Below are positions 24,125 to 35,820 of a DNA stretch of 64,000 nucleotides, piece by piece; the first letter of the stretch is position 1, and each line of letters starts with the position of its first letter. The notes below the pieces were generated by a model. That model was not told the DNA's origin and ran no database searches. It saw only the letters and a program-made list of their open reading frames with translations. The translations under genes and the position numbers were made by a program. The stretch comes from Embiotoca jacksoni (lineage: Eukaryota > Chordata > Actinopteri > Embiotocidae): positions 10,786,001-10,850,000 of the forward strand of contig JAKOON010000006.1 of NCBI GenBank assembly GCA_022577435.1, written 5' to 3'.

Positions 24125-25340
24125 GAATCGCTAAAACACTAAACACCATTCTCTAAACCAAACACTCAGTAGCCTAGACCCATTTATTAAATCACACACT
24201 CTTTTGGCAAAACCATAAACAATGTTCACCTAGACACAATTTGCAGATCTCATTGACTCTTTTTGCAAAACTCAAAACACATTCTCACTCACTAAAACAT
24301 ATGTTGCACTGTGATGCACTTGTGATGCATAATGGTGACCACATGTAGCATGAGTTAAACACGATAAAACCACAAGTGTCATAGCCCATAAAGTGTCATA
24401 AACGCAACTATTCAAAATTGATGACACTTGTTGCAAATGGTGTAATTAAACGAATATAAGCCAGTTCAGAGTGCACAGGCTGTTGACAGGTGAGGGTTCA
24501 TATCAACAATTGACAGGAGCTATCGGAGAGACATCGGAAGAATGAGAGTAGGGCACATGGAGGAAGAGGAGGGGGTCGAGGAAGAGCTAGACAAAAAAAA
24601 GCAATTTCTCTGAGCTCCTGTAACAAAGCATGTTCTTGTTCATGGAATGACGATGAGTGAAGCAGGACAAAAAAATGCAACCCAACATCAGCAGATTCTC
24701 TGTGTCCACCATAATCCAGAGATTCAGAAAAGAGAACATGTAAACATTTCTTCTGTTACAGTATCGAAGGTTTACTGTACTACTGTATATACAGATGTTT
24801 CAGTACATCACTTTGCCGATATCAAGGAGACTGGGAAAAGTCCATCACTGTTTGTACGGTACTGCATGTAGATTTTTGAAACTAAGCGTTCACTTTGTGA
24901 AACAACAGAGTTACATATTGAAAATTTGGAGGGAATCAACCTTTGGCTCATTGACTGTGTGCTCCAACGAAACATCTTCTCATTTACATTTTGTCTTTGT
25001 TCCTTTCCCCAACTTTATTTTTTACTAAAATGCTAAATCCGCTCAGTTATGAAATGTTTTCTTTTTTGGGAAATTCAAAATGCATTCACTGTATTGTAAA
25101 CAAAAACAAAAATTCTGGAGCTGCATGCCCTGAACATTGTGTTTTCTATTTTTTGATGCAGTGGGTAATGACTGCTCAGTAGTGTTTTAATTCTGACTGG
25201 CTTGGAACATGGTCTGACAACATAGTTTGGTTTTGAGAACAGATGAAACTGTTTTGAGGCAAAAGTTTGGTTTTGCAAAAAGATTTAGAGGTTTTGTGAA
25301 TGGAGTTTGAAGACTGGGTTTTGTGCTTACAGTTTTAAGA
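24125..25340 (+). mobile_element. Tc1/IS630-like DNA transposon relic, internally deleted
   Basis: The ends are imperfect inverted repeats rich in CTAAAAC/GTTTTAG words. A TTTTGGCAAAACC block (24201-24214) on the left is mirrored by GGTTTTGCAAAAAG (25269-25282) on the right, each about 65-85 bases from its end. Inside, 24629-24670 reads HVLVHGMTMSEAGQ, which I recognise as the helix-turn-helix region of a fish IS630/Tc1-type transposase family (family form VLVHGMTMREAGQ). The catalytic domain is missing and frames are broken. It is therefore a non-autonomous, decayed copy. Terminal bases are not exactly resolved. Confidence 0.6.
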
Positions 25341-25344
25341 AAAG

Positions 25345-28190
25345 GGTGGAAGGTTTCGAGAAATGATATGTCTTAGCAATCGTGAAAAACTGTAACCTTC
25401 TGACTTGTAGATTTACTTGCAATTCCTTTCCCCAATTTCTTACTGGTACTTTTACTTTACCATGAATTTCCATTTGTAGGAACCATATTATGGAAAAATG
25501 ACTCTCCACTTCCTGATTTATTTAAGAGCAAATTGTCTTTAACAGTCACTCTGTCTCTGGTTTGAATCTCAGCTTGGAGAAAAGTTATTCACATCTCCCA
25601 TGATATACTTTAGTGGCCTGTGGAAATTGCCACTTATAATTGTAGGAAGATAAAACAATGCTGCCGCAATAGAAATAACCATTCTTGCAGAAAAGCACTT
25701 ACATGAAGTAAAGAAAAAGCTGGTCTGCTTCATGACACATTAGTTTTATATCTGTCAGACTGAGACATCTGTGCTTCTGATTCCCTCTTGTTCAACATCA
25801 GTAGAACTGAAAACAGTAGCAGTCACAGGACTTTCAGAGCTCTTTCTGTACCATGACCACGGGAGGATTAAAATAGATGGGCCATGACTTTGTCTCTTTG
25901 GTCACACCATTAGAGCTATGACTGACAGTTTCCTGACGTGGTTTCCTTTTTTTAAATTGAGTCTTGACTCCAGTCCACGGCTTCTAATGGGTTTTTCAGT
26001 GAAATACTAGTTAGTCAGAACAAGGTATGATGTTGGTTGTGAAAGTTTGATAACCAAAACAGATTGAAGTTTAAGAAGAAAATTGTGTCTGAATGCAGAT
26101 TTACAAATATCTAAGACTGAGATAATTTTTCTGACTGTGGTGTGTTCCTCAGCATAGAGAGCAGTGTTTCTCTCAACATGTATTCACTGTCTTGCCAAGA
26201 GTAAAGTGAGATTTTTCTCTCGTATGTGTTGGAGCCCGGAAATCCTCATTTTAACATAATATTTAGGTTGAAGACCAGGGGAAATCAGTTATCTGGCTCT
26301 GTCCAACGCCCATCAAAAACCATATCAAACCTCACCAATAAATAATCTAGTTTGGTTGATCAAACAAAACCGATGTATAAACCAAAAATGTTGTGGTTTT
26401 AGGGTGGTCAAGTCAAATGAACATCATTTTGTTCAATAAAAAGTAAAAGTACAAAAGGTCTCCAAGCTTTCTTTTTCTGAAATAGAGGAGCTTTAAAAAG
26501 CAAATTGTTCAACACAGATAATAAGCTGAGTTGGTTTTCTCCGCTTGAACTTCTGCCTGAAGACAAGGTTCTGGTCAACGGTGCAAATTAACATATTTAC
26601 CAAAGGGAACATTTATGCCTCCTTCAGTGGATCCTCTGATAGCATCATTGAAATTAACCGATTTTTTTTTTTTTTTCCACAGAAATGTGTCGTTTTAAAT
26701 CCTGGTTTGACCACCTTGGAAACCCTTTTCTGTATGTATGTTCATAGTTCCAGTGACTTCCCTCTTTGCAGAGCAGTGACTTTGGAATTACTGTCAATAC
26801 TGATTAAAAAGCACTTTGCTTTTCTGAGAAAAACGTGGGTACGTCAGGACTGAAATCAGCTCAGTGATTCATAAAATCTGCAAATCTGCCAAAGGCTTCT
26901 GAGATTGATTCAGGGTAGGAACAGGAAAGATGAGCAGATGGGGATGTTTGCTGTGTCTGTAACTCATATTTATCCGTCTCCTCCTTTTAGGATTGTTCAT
27001 GTTGTCGCAACTGCAGTGGGATGTTGATGAGACCTGTCAAATCACCAGTTGTATTCTAAAATTGAAGCGCAATGCTTGGCACTGTAACCACCTAACAATT
27101 GTCACATGGCACAATCAAAATTAAGAAAAAGAGTGTCCATCAAAATCAAGAAATTTGTGAGATTTTCGATTGCCATCTTCATAGACTGCGTTGTACAAGT
27201 TATATTGAAATACAGAAAAATTGTCTACATCTTAAATAGGAACATAAAGAGCACATTTTGAAAGTAAGTAAATAACCAATAAGCAAAATTGAGGTACAAA
27301 GCACAAATCAGTAAGGAAAGTAGGTAAAAAAAAAAAAGTGACTATGGAAAAAGGGATTATGAAATATGGAGCATAGGGATGAAGTATAAAGTTGTATTGA
27401 TTGCACCAGATATAGAGCTAAAAGATAACTTAATCCTGAGTGATGATGGGTGGGTTGCTGCAAATTTTTAAATGAATAACCTTAATTAAGCCAATCAAAT
27501 ATGCCTCTGGATAATTGATAATTAACTGCTGAGAGAAAGTTACCTAATTCTGCATGTACAAGATTTTTGTCTTCTCAGGTCTAAACCAGACTTTGGACAT
27601 TTATGGCAGAATACTAACTTCCAAAATCTCTGCCTATCACATTTCTTTCATCAAAAGACGTCTCTGTGTTAGGACAGGTGTGGCTGGAAACCTGTGGTTG
27701 AAAAAGAAAATGACAGCAGAGGAGGGGGAGAGGCCAACCCTCATATGTGCTGCCCTTAAAACAATAATCCTGCTTTCAACCTCGACTCACCCATTCTTTC
27801 CAAGTGATCATTCCCTCATCATTCCTGTGTCAGCACCATGTGGTTAGAAATAATAGTCAGAAACAGCCGGCCCACCTGAATTCAAGATGAAGCACTCAGA
27901 GAGCAAAACAATCAAAATGTACCCTTTAAAAACCATGGAAACACATTTTCTCAGACTGTGATGGACACAGAAAAAAGAGAGGTGTGTTCACTTTATCTGA
28001 CAACTGCTTTATAATCTTACTATTTACTTAATACACTCCACTTTAATTTTCTGCCCTGGCACCTACATTGGTCTGAAAAAATAGAAGGAATTCCTCCCTC
28101 CTTTTTTTTCCCCAGAGGTGGAGGTTATTAATGTTACCATGCTGTCTGGCCCAGCTGAATATATTTACTTAGTGTTGGGAGAGTGGTGGC
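25345..28190. other. intergenic region upstream of the CCN1-like gene
   Basis: No coding sequence was recognised. It may hold distal control elements for the CCN1-like gene, but comparison with other fish would be needed to say so. Small A/T runs at 26663-26679 and 27327-27337. Confidence 0.5.
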
Positions 28191-28194
28191 CACA

Positions 28195-28475
28195 AAAGCA
28201 GGAATGTGCCGAAGTGTGACTTGAAAGCGGCTGTTACATGTTAATTTTTAACTCATAAAACAAATACAGAGCGGCCCTGGGATTTTTATGAATGGCTACA
28301 TTCATTCCAAAACCCGCCCACCAATCAGCAAACGACCCCCGTGAAAAAGCCACGCCCACACAGAATGTATGTGTTGTTGCCTGCACGCTGATTAGTTAAA
28401 ACCATGTAGAGGGGGTGGGATCTCGCAGAGGCTCACAGCGGGTATAAATTAGAGTTTAGATGCTTATCCCCGAAG
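28195..28475 (+). promoter_or_regulatory. promoter of the CCN1-like gene: TEAD, KLF, CCAAT and TATA elements
   Basis: A TATA box, TATAAAT, lies at 28443-28449, placing the start of transcription near 28,472. Upstream are a CCAAT box (28321-28325), a KLF/Sp-type CCACGCCCAC near 28351, and two TEAD-type M-CAT motifs. One motif is AGGAATGT at 28200-28207, whose complement ACATTCCT is a full RCATTCCW match; the other is TCATTCCA at 28302-28309. CCN1 is a standard YAP/TEAD target in vertebrates, so the motifs fit the gene. Binding itself is inference. Confidence 0.65.
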
Positions 28476-28570
28476 AAAAAGGACTGATACTCGTTGTGAA
28501 GCTATTTAAGACTAACAATCATTCCGTTGGTTGTTGCTTGAAGGAACTATTTTAACTTTATTTGTATTTT

Positions 28571-28591
28571 ATGAAACTTGAATTTGGCTAA
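28571..28591 (+). promoter_or_regulatory. upstream ORF (MKLEFG) in the CCN1-like 5' leader
   Basis: If transcription starts near 28,472, the first ATG of the mRNA is at 28571. It opens a six-codon frame ending in TAA at 28589-28591. The main start codon is at 28594, only two bases later. Such an arrangement usually lowers translation of the main frame or forces leaky scanning or reinitiation. Confidence 0.6.
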
Positions 28592-28593
28592 GC

Positions 28594-29322
28594 ATGACAT
28601 TTCTGATCTACCTGACTCTCCTGACAACAGCCGTCATTATACAGGTAAGATATTTCTCTCCTGACAGAAGCTCATGTCGCTGTACGTGAGCCAAAGTCTG
28701 CTTACAGAAACTCTAGATTAAGATTGATTTAATGTGTTATTTGTCGTGGACAACGTTGTAGTGACTGAAAATGCGATTAAACTTTGACCTCCGGGGTATA
28801 AACAGCACAAAAACACCCCTTGGTGTTAACGAACCTCAAATTAATCCTCATAAAGCCAACATCAGATTAACTGTGATCACTCGTGTGATTTATTTCTGTC
28901 AGCCTAAATAGTATTAGCAGGGTAAAACATTTGAAAAATAGTGTTTTATGGTGGGGTTACCACTCCTAACACATTAGTGCTTATATAATAACAATAATAA
29001 TAATAATAATAATAATAATGAATCCAGTTCTTGTGGAGATGATTCCTGGTTGTCAGCGTGTCTATTCATGTCTATTTTTTAAAGCACAGTGGCATGTTGA
29101 CTCCTACAAACTGGAACAAGTTGGCTCTGGTGCTGAGCCATGACTCAAATCAGGAGCCAGCACTGGGTACAACCCCTGAGCTGTCTAGACACTCCAGGAT
29201 GACTGGCCAGCAGTGACTTGACTTGCTTTAGAGGTGTCCTGCAGGGCTTAGTCTGTGGAAGAATTAGAAATCATTCACAAAAAATTTAAAGAAATGCTGA
29301 AACGTATACACTGGACATCATA

Positions 29323-29367
<45 letters not shown>

Positions 29368-32300
29368 GTGTGATGTAGACAAAGAACTGTAGACGTTTTC
29401 TGTTCTCTCAGAGCATTTTTTTTTCTTTAATATTTGTAGAAAATGATGCATGACCCAATCACAAAATAATTTGGGTTTTGTTTGACAATGTGATCCCTCC
29501 AGGTGACTGCTAGCTGCCCAGCAGTGTGTGAGTGCCCTGCACAGCCCCTGGTCTGCCCTCCAGGCGTTAGCACTGTGCCAGATGGATGTGGGTGCTGCAA
29601 GGTGTGTGCTGCACAGCTTAACCAGGACTGCAGCCCCATGAGGCCTTGTGACCACCACAAAGGGTTGGAGTGTAATTACGGCAACGATGTGACCATGGCC
29701 TGGGGCATCTGTCGAGGTGAGGGAGGAGGGAACAATATATGTTGGGAGGGAGGTAATTTCACCTAGAAAATAGCTGTTATCGGCAGCTATTTGGCCCCTA
29801 TTTTATAGTTTTGTTCATGTCAAACAAAGTATTAACATGCATAAGGAAAAGTATCTCAAAATTAACTCCCATACGGTGAATGTGATGTGGTATAAATGGC
29901 GTAAGGACATAGGAAAAAAGCATCACAACTCAGTGATTAAGCAACATGTAACCTTGCACATCCAAAGACAGCACAGAGGGTATTTTAATGACTCGCCGAT
30001 GTTTTATGACAGCGACAGAGGGTTTCAAAGATAAAAATACTCTCTCCATCTCTGGGGCTGCCCCACAACTATGAATAGCTGGCTCTTCCATGCTTTGGAG
30101 ACAAGGAGTCTGACACTTCCTGTTTCCCCTTTTCCACTTGATTTTCAGTCTTAGTGGTCCCCAGTGTGACTTTGTGTACCATTCAATGTGAAGTCACTAG
30201 CTTTGATGAAATCTTGAGAAGCTTTGCATTACAATCAAAGGTTTAAGCTGCTGAAAAAGGATCATGTGGGGAACACTTTTCACACCTATAGCTGCAGTGG
30301 TCCCTACAGACTGAAGGACCTGTCTCTCTGAGATTGGGACAGGAATATCACAGTTGACCTTTGGTTATAGCTTCACAACGGCTGCTTCCAGTACATCTTA
30401 CTATGTTTTGCAAGTCTCTGAATATTTTGTTTCAGCTGAATATGACATGTCCTTTTCAGCAAAATCTGAGGGACGCACATGTGAGTACAATGGCAGGATC
30501 TACCAGAACGGCGAGAGCTTCCGTGCCGGCTGTAAACACCAGTGTACCTGTATTGATGGCGCTGTTGGCTGCGCTCCTCTCTGTGACAACAAGCTGCCTC
30601 CAGCTTCACCGTCCTGCCCCTACCCACGTCTGGTCAGGATACCCCGGCAGTGCTGCTTCAGTGTCGACTGCCATAAGGGCACCTGGCGCCTTCCAACCAA
30701 GCACAAGGTTTGCTTTTTCATGTCATGACAAGTCTCCCTTTTCAGAAGTTTTACAAACTACTTAATGGAGTTTGTTTAGAAACTTATGGAAGACTATCAA
30801 GTAGTGAAGGTATAATTCATCACTTAGTACTGTGATATTGCTCTGATAGAAAAAAAAAAAGGTGATGAAAGAAAGACAAGTCAGACAATAAATATCTGTT
30901 ATTTTTCATCAAACAGCAGTTGACCAATTAAGAATAAGTAGGACGGCAACTAACTATTATGTTCTGTTTTGATTCATGTGACGATTATTTTCTAAACTAT
31001 TCCATTTTCCCAAATGTCCAAAATTTAAGAAAACTAATCCAAAGGATTAATCAAAATCAAAAGCACAGATAGTTGGTCATTGTTGATTATTTGTTGATTT
31101 TAGTGTGGGATTTTGGATCCAATTAATATGCTACAGTTCTGTGCACTCACAGAAGACACAAGAAACCATGGACAACATATCAGGAGCCTCTACATATTAT
31201 TTTCTTGTAAGAAAACAAGTGCAAATCATTGTATTCCACTCTCCTGACCATGCTCTTTCATGAAGAATTGTCCAATACTTTCTGAGATGGAGCTTTACCT
31301 GCTTGCACAGACTTACTTACTGTTCATAAGTGCTTTAAATCGTGACCTCTGACCTGATCAATTCTCCTGAAGTGACCTCTTCAGAGATGGAGCACTATAG
31401 GGATTGCACTGTGAAAAGCACACACCAGATGAACTGTTCCATCTCATCTTATCTCTCATTGCAGGTGCCTCCACCACAACGACACTTGCCCAGACCATGG
31501 CACCATCCCGCACCACAGCATCCTGAAAATGAGCTGGTCCTTGCCAATCAGCTTACAGACGTCAGGTCCAGTAGCTGGGAGAGCAAACATGGCTACGAAC
31601 ACCTGCCTGGTGAGAGAAATAGAAAATAGCATTGCTTATCATTGCAGGCATCTTTGAACCCTTCATTTAAGAGTATTGTTGTTCATAACAATTTATTCTG
31701 GGACTTTGCTCTGCAGTCAATAAAACAATAATCAAGACAAATTGTTAAAACACTCGTACATAGAAACGGGCAAAGCATGTGACATCAGAGGAATCCTGTG
31801 TGTGGCGTAGTTTAATTCAGTGTCCCAGATGTTTTGGCTTGTCTGTTAGCAACCTGTCGTCTTGTCACAGGTCACATATGTTATGTGTACAGGTTGTGGC
31901 CATTTCAACCAATGTGTTACTGTTATTTCTCAGATTGTTACATTAGAAAATAAGACTAATGGACTACAGACATGCTGACAGGTCTGTGAGGCTTTGATCA
32001 CATGTTAACCACATAAGAAGCAAGGTCCTACCAGTGGGTCAGTCAGTAAAAACTTATGTTGTGCGTCCAGACTTTGTTCAGTTTCTCTTAGTGTTATTAT
32101 GAAATAGATTTAATTGGAGGAGAAGGTGATACTGTCTCTGAGTGTGGAATAAGATGGATTTCAACAGCCTTAAAACTACTTCAGGGAAAACAAAAGGGAA
32201 AGGTATATATCAAGGAGTTAAAAGTCAGCATTATTAACATGCTCACACTGACCCCTATCGTAGGTTGCACAATAAAAAAAATTAAATGTATCTTTTCTGT

Positions 32301-34307
32301 TTGACTCAGATGCATTGTGTTAGCACTTAATAAAAACAAGCAAACAAAACTACTTGACAAATTTCAACACGATGATGTTACATGAAAAGTCATGCAATCA
32401 CCAAAGTTATTACAGTTATTCCTGAGGGGGGCATGAATGTCTGAACCAAATTTCACAGCAAACCATCTCATAGTTGAGACATTTCACTCAAAACAACATG
32501 CTTATGGTAGCGCCAGAGAAAAGGTCAGGGAATCATTAGAATCATCATTGAATGTCTGGAATAAATTTTGAGATATTTCATTCTGGTCCAAAATGATCAA
32601 ATAACAGACTGGCATACCACTAGCATGCCTAACAAGCAAGATTAAAGGAAAGTCTGAAAGAATAAACATAGTTTTGTGGAGTAGAAATGTGTTTTTTCTG
32701 CCCTCCTTCTCTGCCGATTGACTTGCGACCGGTCAGATTTATCCTGACTGTTTGGGAACCACTGGTCTAGTTGATTTTTCCTTTTTCTCCCTGCCTAACC
32801 CCTTTATTCATGTCTATGACGTTCCACAGTGTGGAACAGTCTTAAGGAGATGAAGTGTCCGGTCCAGACCACCGACTGGTCCCTGTGCTCCCGCAGCTGT
32901 GGGATGGGTGTTTCCTCACGGATCACCAACAAGAACCCTCAGTGCAAGCTGGAGAGAGAGACGAGAATCTGCACCATACGGCCGTGCCACAGCCTGCCAG
33001 TCCCAGCCAAGGTGAGGTGGACTGAACTTAAACTGAGGTGGACCAACACAGACGGAGAGTATAGGTCAAATACCCATATTACTGCCAAGATAACTTCTTA
33101 TCACAATAACTTATCTGTCACACAGTGAAACCTTGCTCTGTTGTGAAAAAAACCTATCATAGGATACTATATGACCTCTTATCTGTCTGTGTCTGATAGA
33201 GAAGGGATAAACAATACCTGCCCTGCTTCCTTGTTTCCCTCCATCAGCTAAACACCAGTGGCTGAAACATCAAATCTGTGCCGCAAAGAATGAAAAAATT
33301 AGATGTTCTGGCCCTGAGTAAATATGCTCTTAGTGCTAAAGCCATCTTTATCCTGAGTTTAAGAACAGAGATTATCTTAGCAGTGCTTTCGGGAAGCTCC
33401 ACATCCAGTGGGAACTGGGCAGAGCTGATTTACTCAGCCGTGTTTTGGTGGCAGGCAGGCGCCTTTTTAAATATAGTCCCCCACCCCCGGCATTCCTGCC
33501 AAGCAACTGTCCATAGCTAGGCCCCGTCTGTGTACTCAGAGTCCAGGGAAGTGGTGTGTCTATATTAATCCTTCATGTTGGACACACAACTCGGAGCTCT
33601 TTTCTCAGCTCTCCTGATTTAAAAGCTCCGGAGCCAAGAACGATCACAGGTGTCAGTGTGTTTAACGTAAGAGGACACTCGATATGTTAAATAATTCTGT
33701 AATCTTGAAATTGGTCACTTAAATCTAAAGGTAATCCCTCTGAGTCGCTGTTTTGGCATAACAAGTGGAAGTCTGGTCCTAATATGAAACTAATGAGTTT
33801 GCGTGTAAAGCCGCTTAAATCTACCATTATGTAAAAGGATGGGGCGGGACAAGCATAAAAGTCCAAGCTTATTTGACTTCTTTTTCTTTTTTTACAGTAT
33901 GAGATGTTTGCGTGAACGTTGCTACTGAAGCCATTGGTAACAACACATATTATCATCCACACTATGACACTTGTCTCTTTACATTTATAATCTCACTGCA
34001 GAGAGGAAAGAGCTGCTCCCCCACCCAAAAGGCCTCAGAGCCCGTCCACCTGTCCTACGGAGAATGTGTGAGCGTCCGCCTATACCGGCCCAACTACTGC
34101 GGTGTGTGCACAGATGGAAGGTGCTGCTCACCACGCCGCACGCGCACTCTGCCTGTGACCTTTGTGTGCCCGGATGGCGAGCGCTTCCAGAGGCTGGCCA
34201 TGTTGATCCAGTCATGTAAATGCAGTGATGACTGCGGCCACCTGAATGAAGTGGCCCTTCCTCCACAGCACTGGATGTACGGAGACACACACAAGTTCAT
34301 AGACTAG
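28594..34307 (+). CDS. ccn1l1: CCN1/CYR61-like matricellular protein, six coding exons
   Basis: Exons by splice site and phase: 28594-28644, 29503-29716, 30460-30707, 31465-31609, 32830-33011, 34002-34307. They total 1146 nt and 381 aa, the length of human CCN1. Signal peptide MTFLIYLTLLTTAVIIQ (1-17 plus a few). IGFBP domain (about 22-88) with GCGCCKVC. VWC domain (about 95-166) opens with EGRTCEYNGRIYQNGESF and keeps CIDGAVGC, which in CCN1 carries the integrin-contact Asp. A hinge (172-219) has its own exon. The TSP1 domain (about 230-274) has DWSLCSRSCGMG. A cystine-knot CT domain (about 285-358) is followed by a tail ending HKFID, against HKFRD in CCN1. The protein is secreted and acts at the cell surface and matrix through integrins and heparan sulfate (family knowledge). 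It is clearly closest to CCN1 among the CCN proteins. Which fish paralogue number applies is not settled; neighbours suggest a CCN1 ohnologue rather than ccn1 itself. Confidence 0.93.
28993..29019. repeat. (AAT)n microsatellite in intron 1 of the CCN1-like gene
   Basis: About nine AAT units. Confidence 0.95.
29325..29366. repeat. (GT)21 microsatellite in intron 1 of the CCN1-like gene
   Basis: Forty-two bases of uninterrupted GT, 137 bases before the IGFBP exon. Likely polymorphic. Confidence 0.97.
30944..31110. repeat. possible decayed copy of fish repeat family C (GATTAATC-type)
   Basis: Within the intron after the VWC exon. The phrases tgacgattattttctaaact and aggattaatcaaaatcaaaa resemble a common teleost repeat that ends in GATTAATCGATTA words. 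The match is weak. A clearer copy is at 46290-46430. Confidence 0.35.
32380..32600 (+). repeat. interspersed fish repeat, family B segment
   Basis: In the intron before the TSP1 exon. The phrases atcaccaaagttattacag, ctgaggggggcatgaatgtc, ccaaatttcacagcaaacca and gagacatttcactcaaaaca belong to the same long teleost repeat as 19820-20250, but cover a different part of it. Confidence 0.7.
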
Positions 34308-35580
34308 TAAAAGGTTTTTTAACCCTAATGTGATGAGGTCAACTTTCTTAAAGATGGAAAGTGCTTCAAGACGACGGGCCATTTAAAAAAAAAAATCTGG
34401 CTCCAAGTGAGTGACGACCACAGGCACGCGCCTGACTGCCAAAGAAAGGACCGCCTTGGTATTATTCACAAACATAAAGGCAACCCATATTGTAATCTGT
34501 ATGACCAGAGTGGATCACACACTTGCCTGCTCTTGTACAAACTGACGTGGGACCTGAATTACAGCCCTGAAACGACCTGGACTTCCTGCACTCTGAACTG
34601 ATTGTTGGCTCAGGAGTGGAGGATTTTTTTTTTTGTCTTTTATTTGAGACCCTCAGATCAGCCTGAGAGGAGAAACGCCACAAAAGCAACAAAGCACTTT
34701 ATTTAGCCCTGAAACTCAGGACTCTATATGTCACCAGTGTACAAGAACCTCTAACATGATCACGTCAGCTGCATCTGAAGCTTTAACTACTGTAATGGTC
34801 ATGCCTTCCTGTCCCACAATGCAATATGACTACTCGGTGACCACCTGCAAAAAAAAAAATAACTTCTGCAGTTTTATGTAGAAAACTACAGCGTGTCATT
34901 AATGTGTACTTTTTATTCCGTCAGCACATCATGTTATGGATATAAACAGTGAATTGTGCCTTTATATGGCATGCTGCCATGCACGGATAACACTGTCCTC
35001 GTAACTTCGACTGTTAGATGATAAGGAACACTATCAGGATCTGATAAGCATTCAGCAAAGACTGAACCAATGCCAACTGATTTGTTTTGCATAAAATGCA
35101 GCACAGAAAAATTTCTTACACCAACCTGTATTTCCTAATATTCCTATGTTGGATCACAATGTATTCTGTAAATATGTTTCTTTATTTGAAACCAAGTTTG
35201 TATTATTGTCACATTTATAAACTTTCATGGCTATAGACACTACAGTGGCACTGTTACAAGTTTTTGTTGGTCCATCCACGTGATAAAACTGGCTCCCGAG
35301 CTAAAGTTTCATGTGAGGTTTTATTTTAACTCAACTTGTAGTTTCAAATTATGCTACTTGGCAGGCAGTTCAAAATTGCCAGCTGTTTCCGGAAACAGAG
35401 GCAGCGTCTTTAAAATGTGACGATAGCGCCCTCTTCTTGCGAGTATAATTACCAACAGTTAAGTGACTCAAAGACATGTTTGATATTATACTGTTTAGTG
35501 TAATTGTATCTTTATTGAAACATCTGATATACTTTAATGTTTAAAGTGTTAAAAATTAAATCCAGCATCATTAAATAAGG
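34308..35580 (+). other. 3' untranslated region of the CCN1-like gene (extent inferred)
   Basis: No coding frame was recognised after the stop. I found no AATAAA on the plus strand here; the best candidates are ATTAAA at 35555-35560 and 35570-35575. A long 3' UTR of about 1.2 kb with a few ATTTA words would fit an immediate-early CCN transcript, but the end point is inferred. Confidence 0.45.
35424..35439 (-). promoter_or_regulatory. possible CTCF motif between convergent genes
   Basis: The minus strand reads CAAGAAGAGGGCGCTA. The AGAGGGCGCT core is intact and the left half is imperfect. It sits between the 3' ends of the CCN1-like gene and ddx39a. Motif evidence only. Confidence 0.3.
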
Positions 35581-35596
35581 TATAAAAAGTTTTATT
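35555..35596. promoter_or_regulatory. back-to-back polyadenylation signals of two convergent genes
   Basis: Plus-strand ATTAAA at 35555-35560 and 35570-35575 could serve the CCN1-like gene. The plus-strand TTTATT at 35591-35596 is AATAAA on the minus strand and lies 225 bases past the ddx39a stop. Cleavage at these sites would make the two mRNAs end almost on top of each other or overlap slightly. Confidence 0.5.
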
Positions 35597-35820
35597 TCTT
35601 TAACCAAAACAATATATCCATGGTTTTAACAAGGAAAACACTAAAACAAGCACCCCATGAAGACTTGGGAAAATAAAATTGTCTTATCATTATGAACTTG
35701 CCTACACATATGGTGGGAACGGCACCTTAAAATAAATGTTGAGGATTTGTTTTTGTTCCACCAAGATGATACAACAACAACAAAGCCGCACGCAGTCTCC
35801 CCTGGTAGGACATTTGAGAC

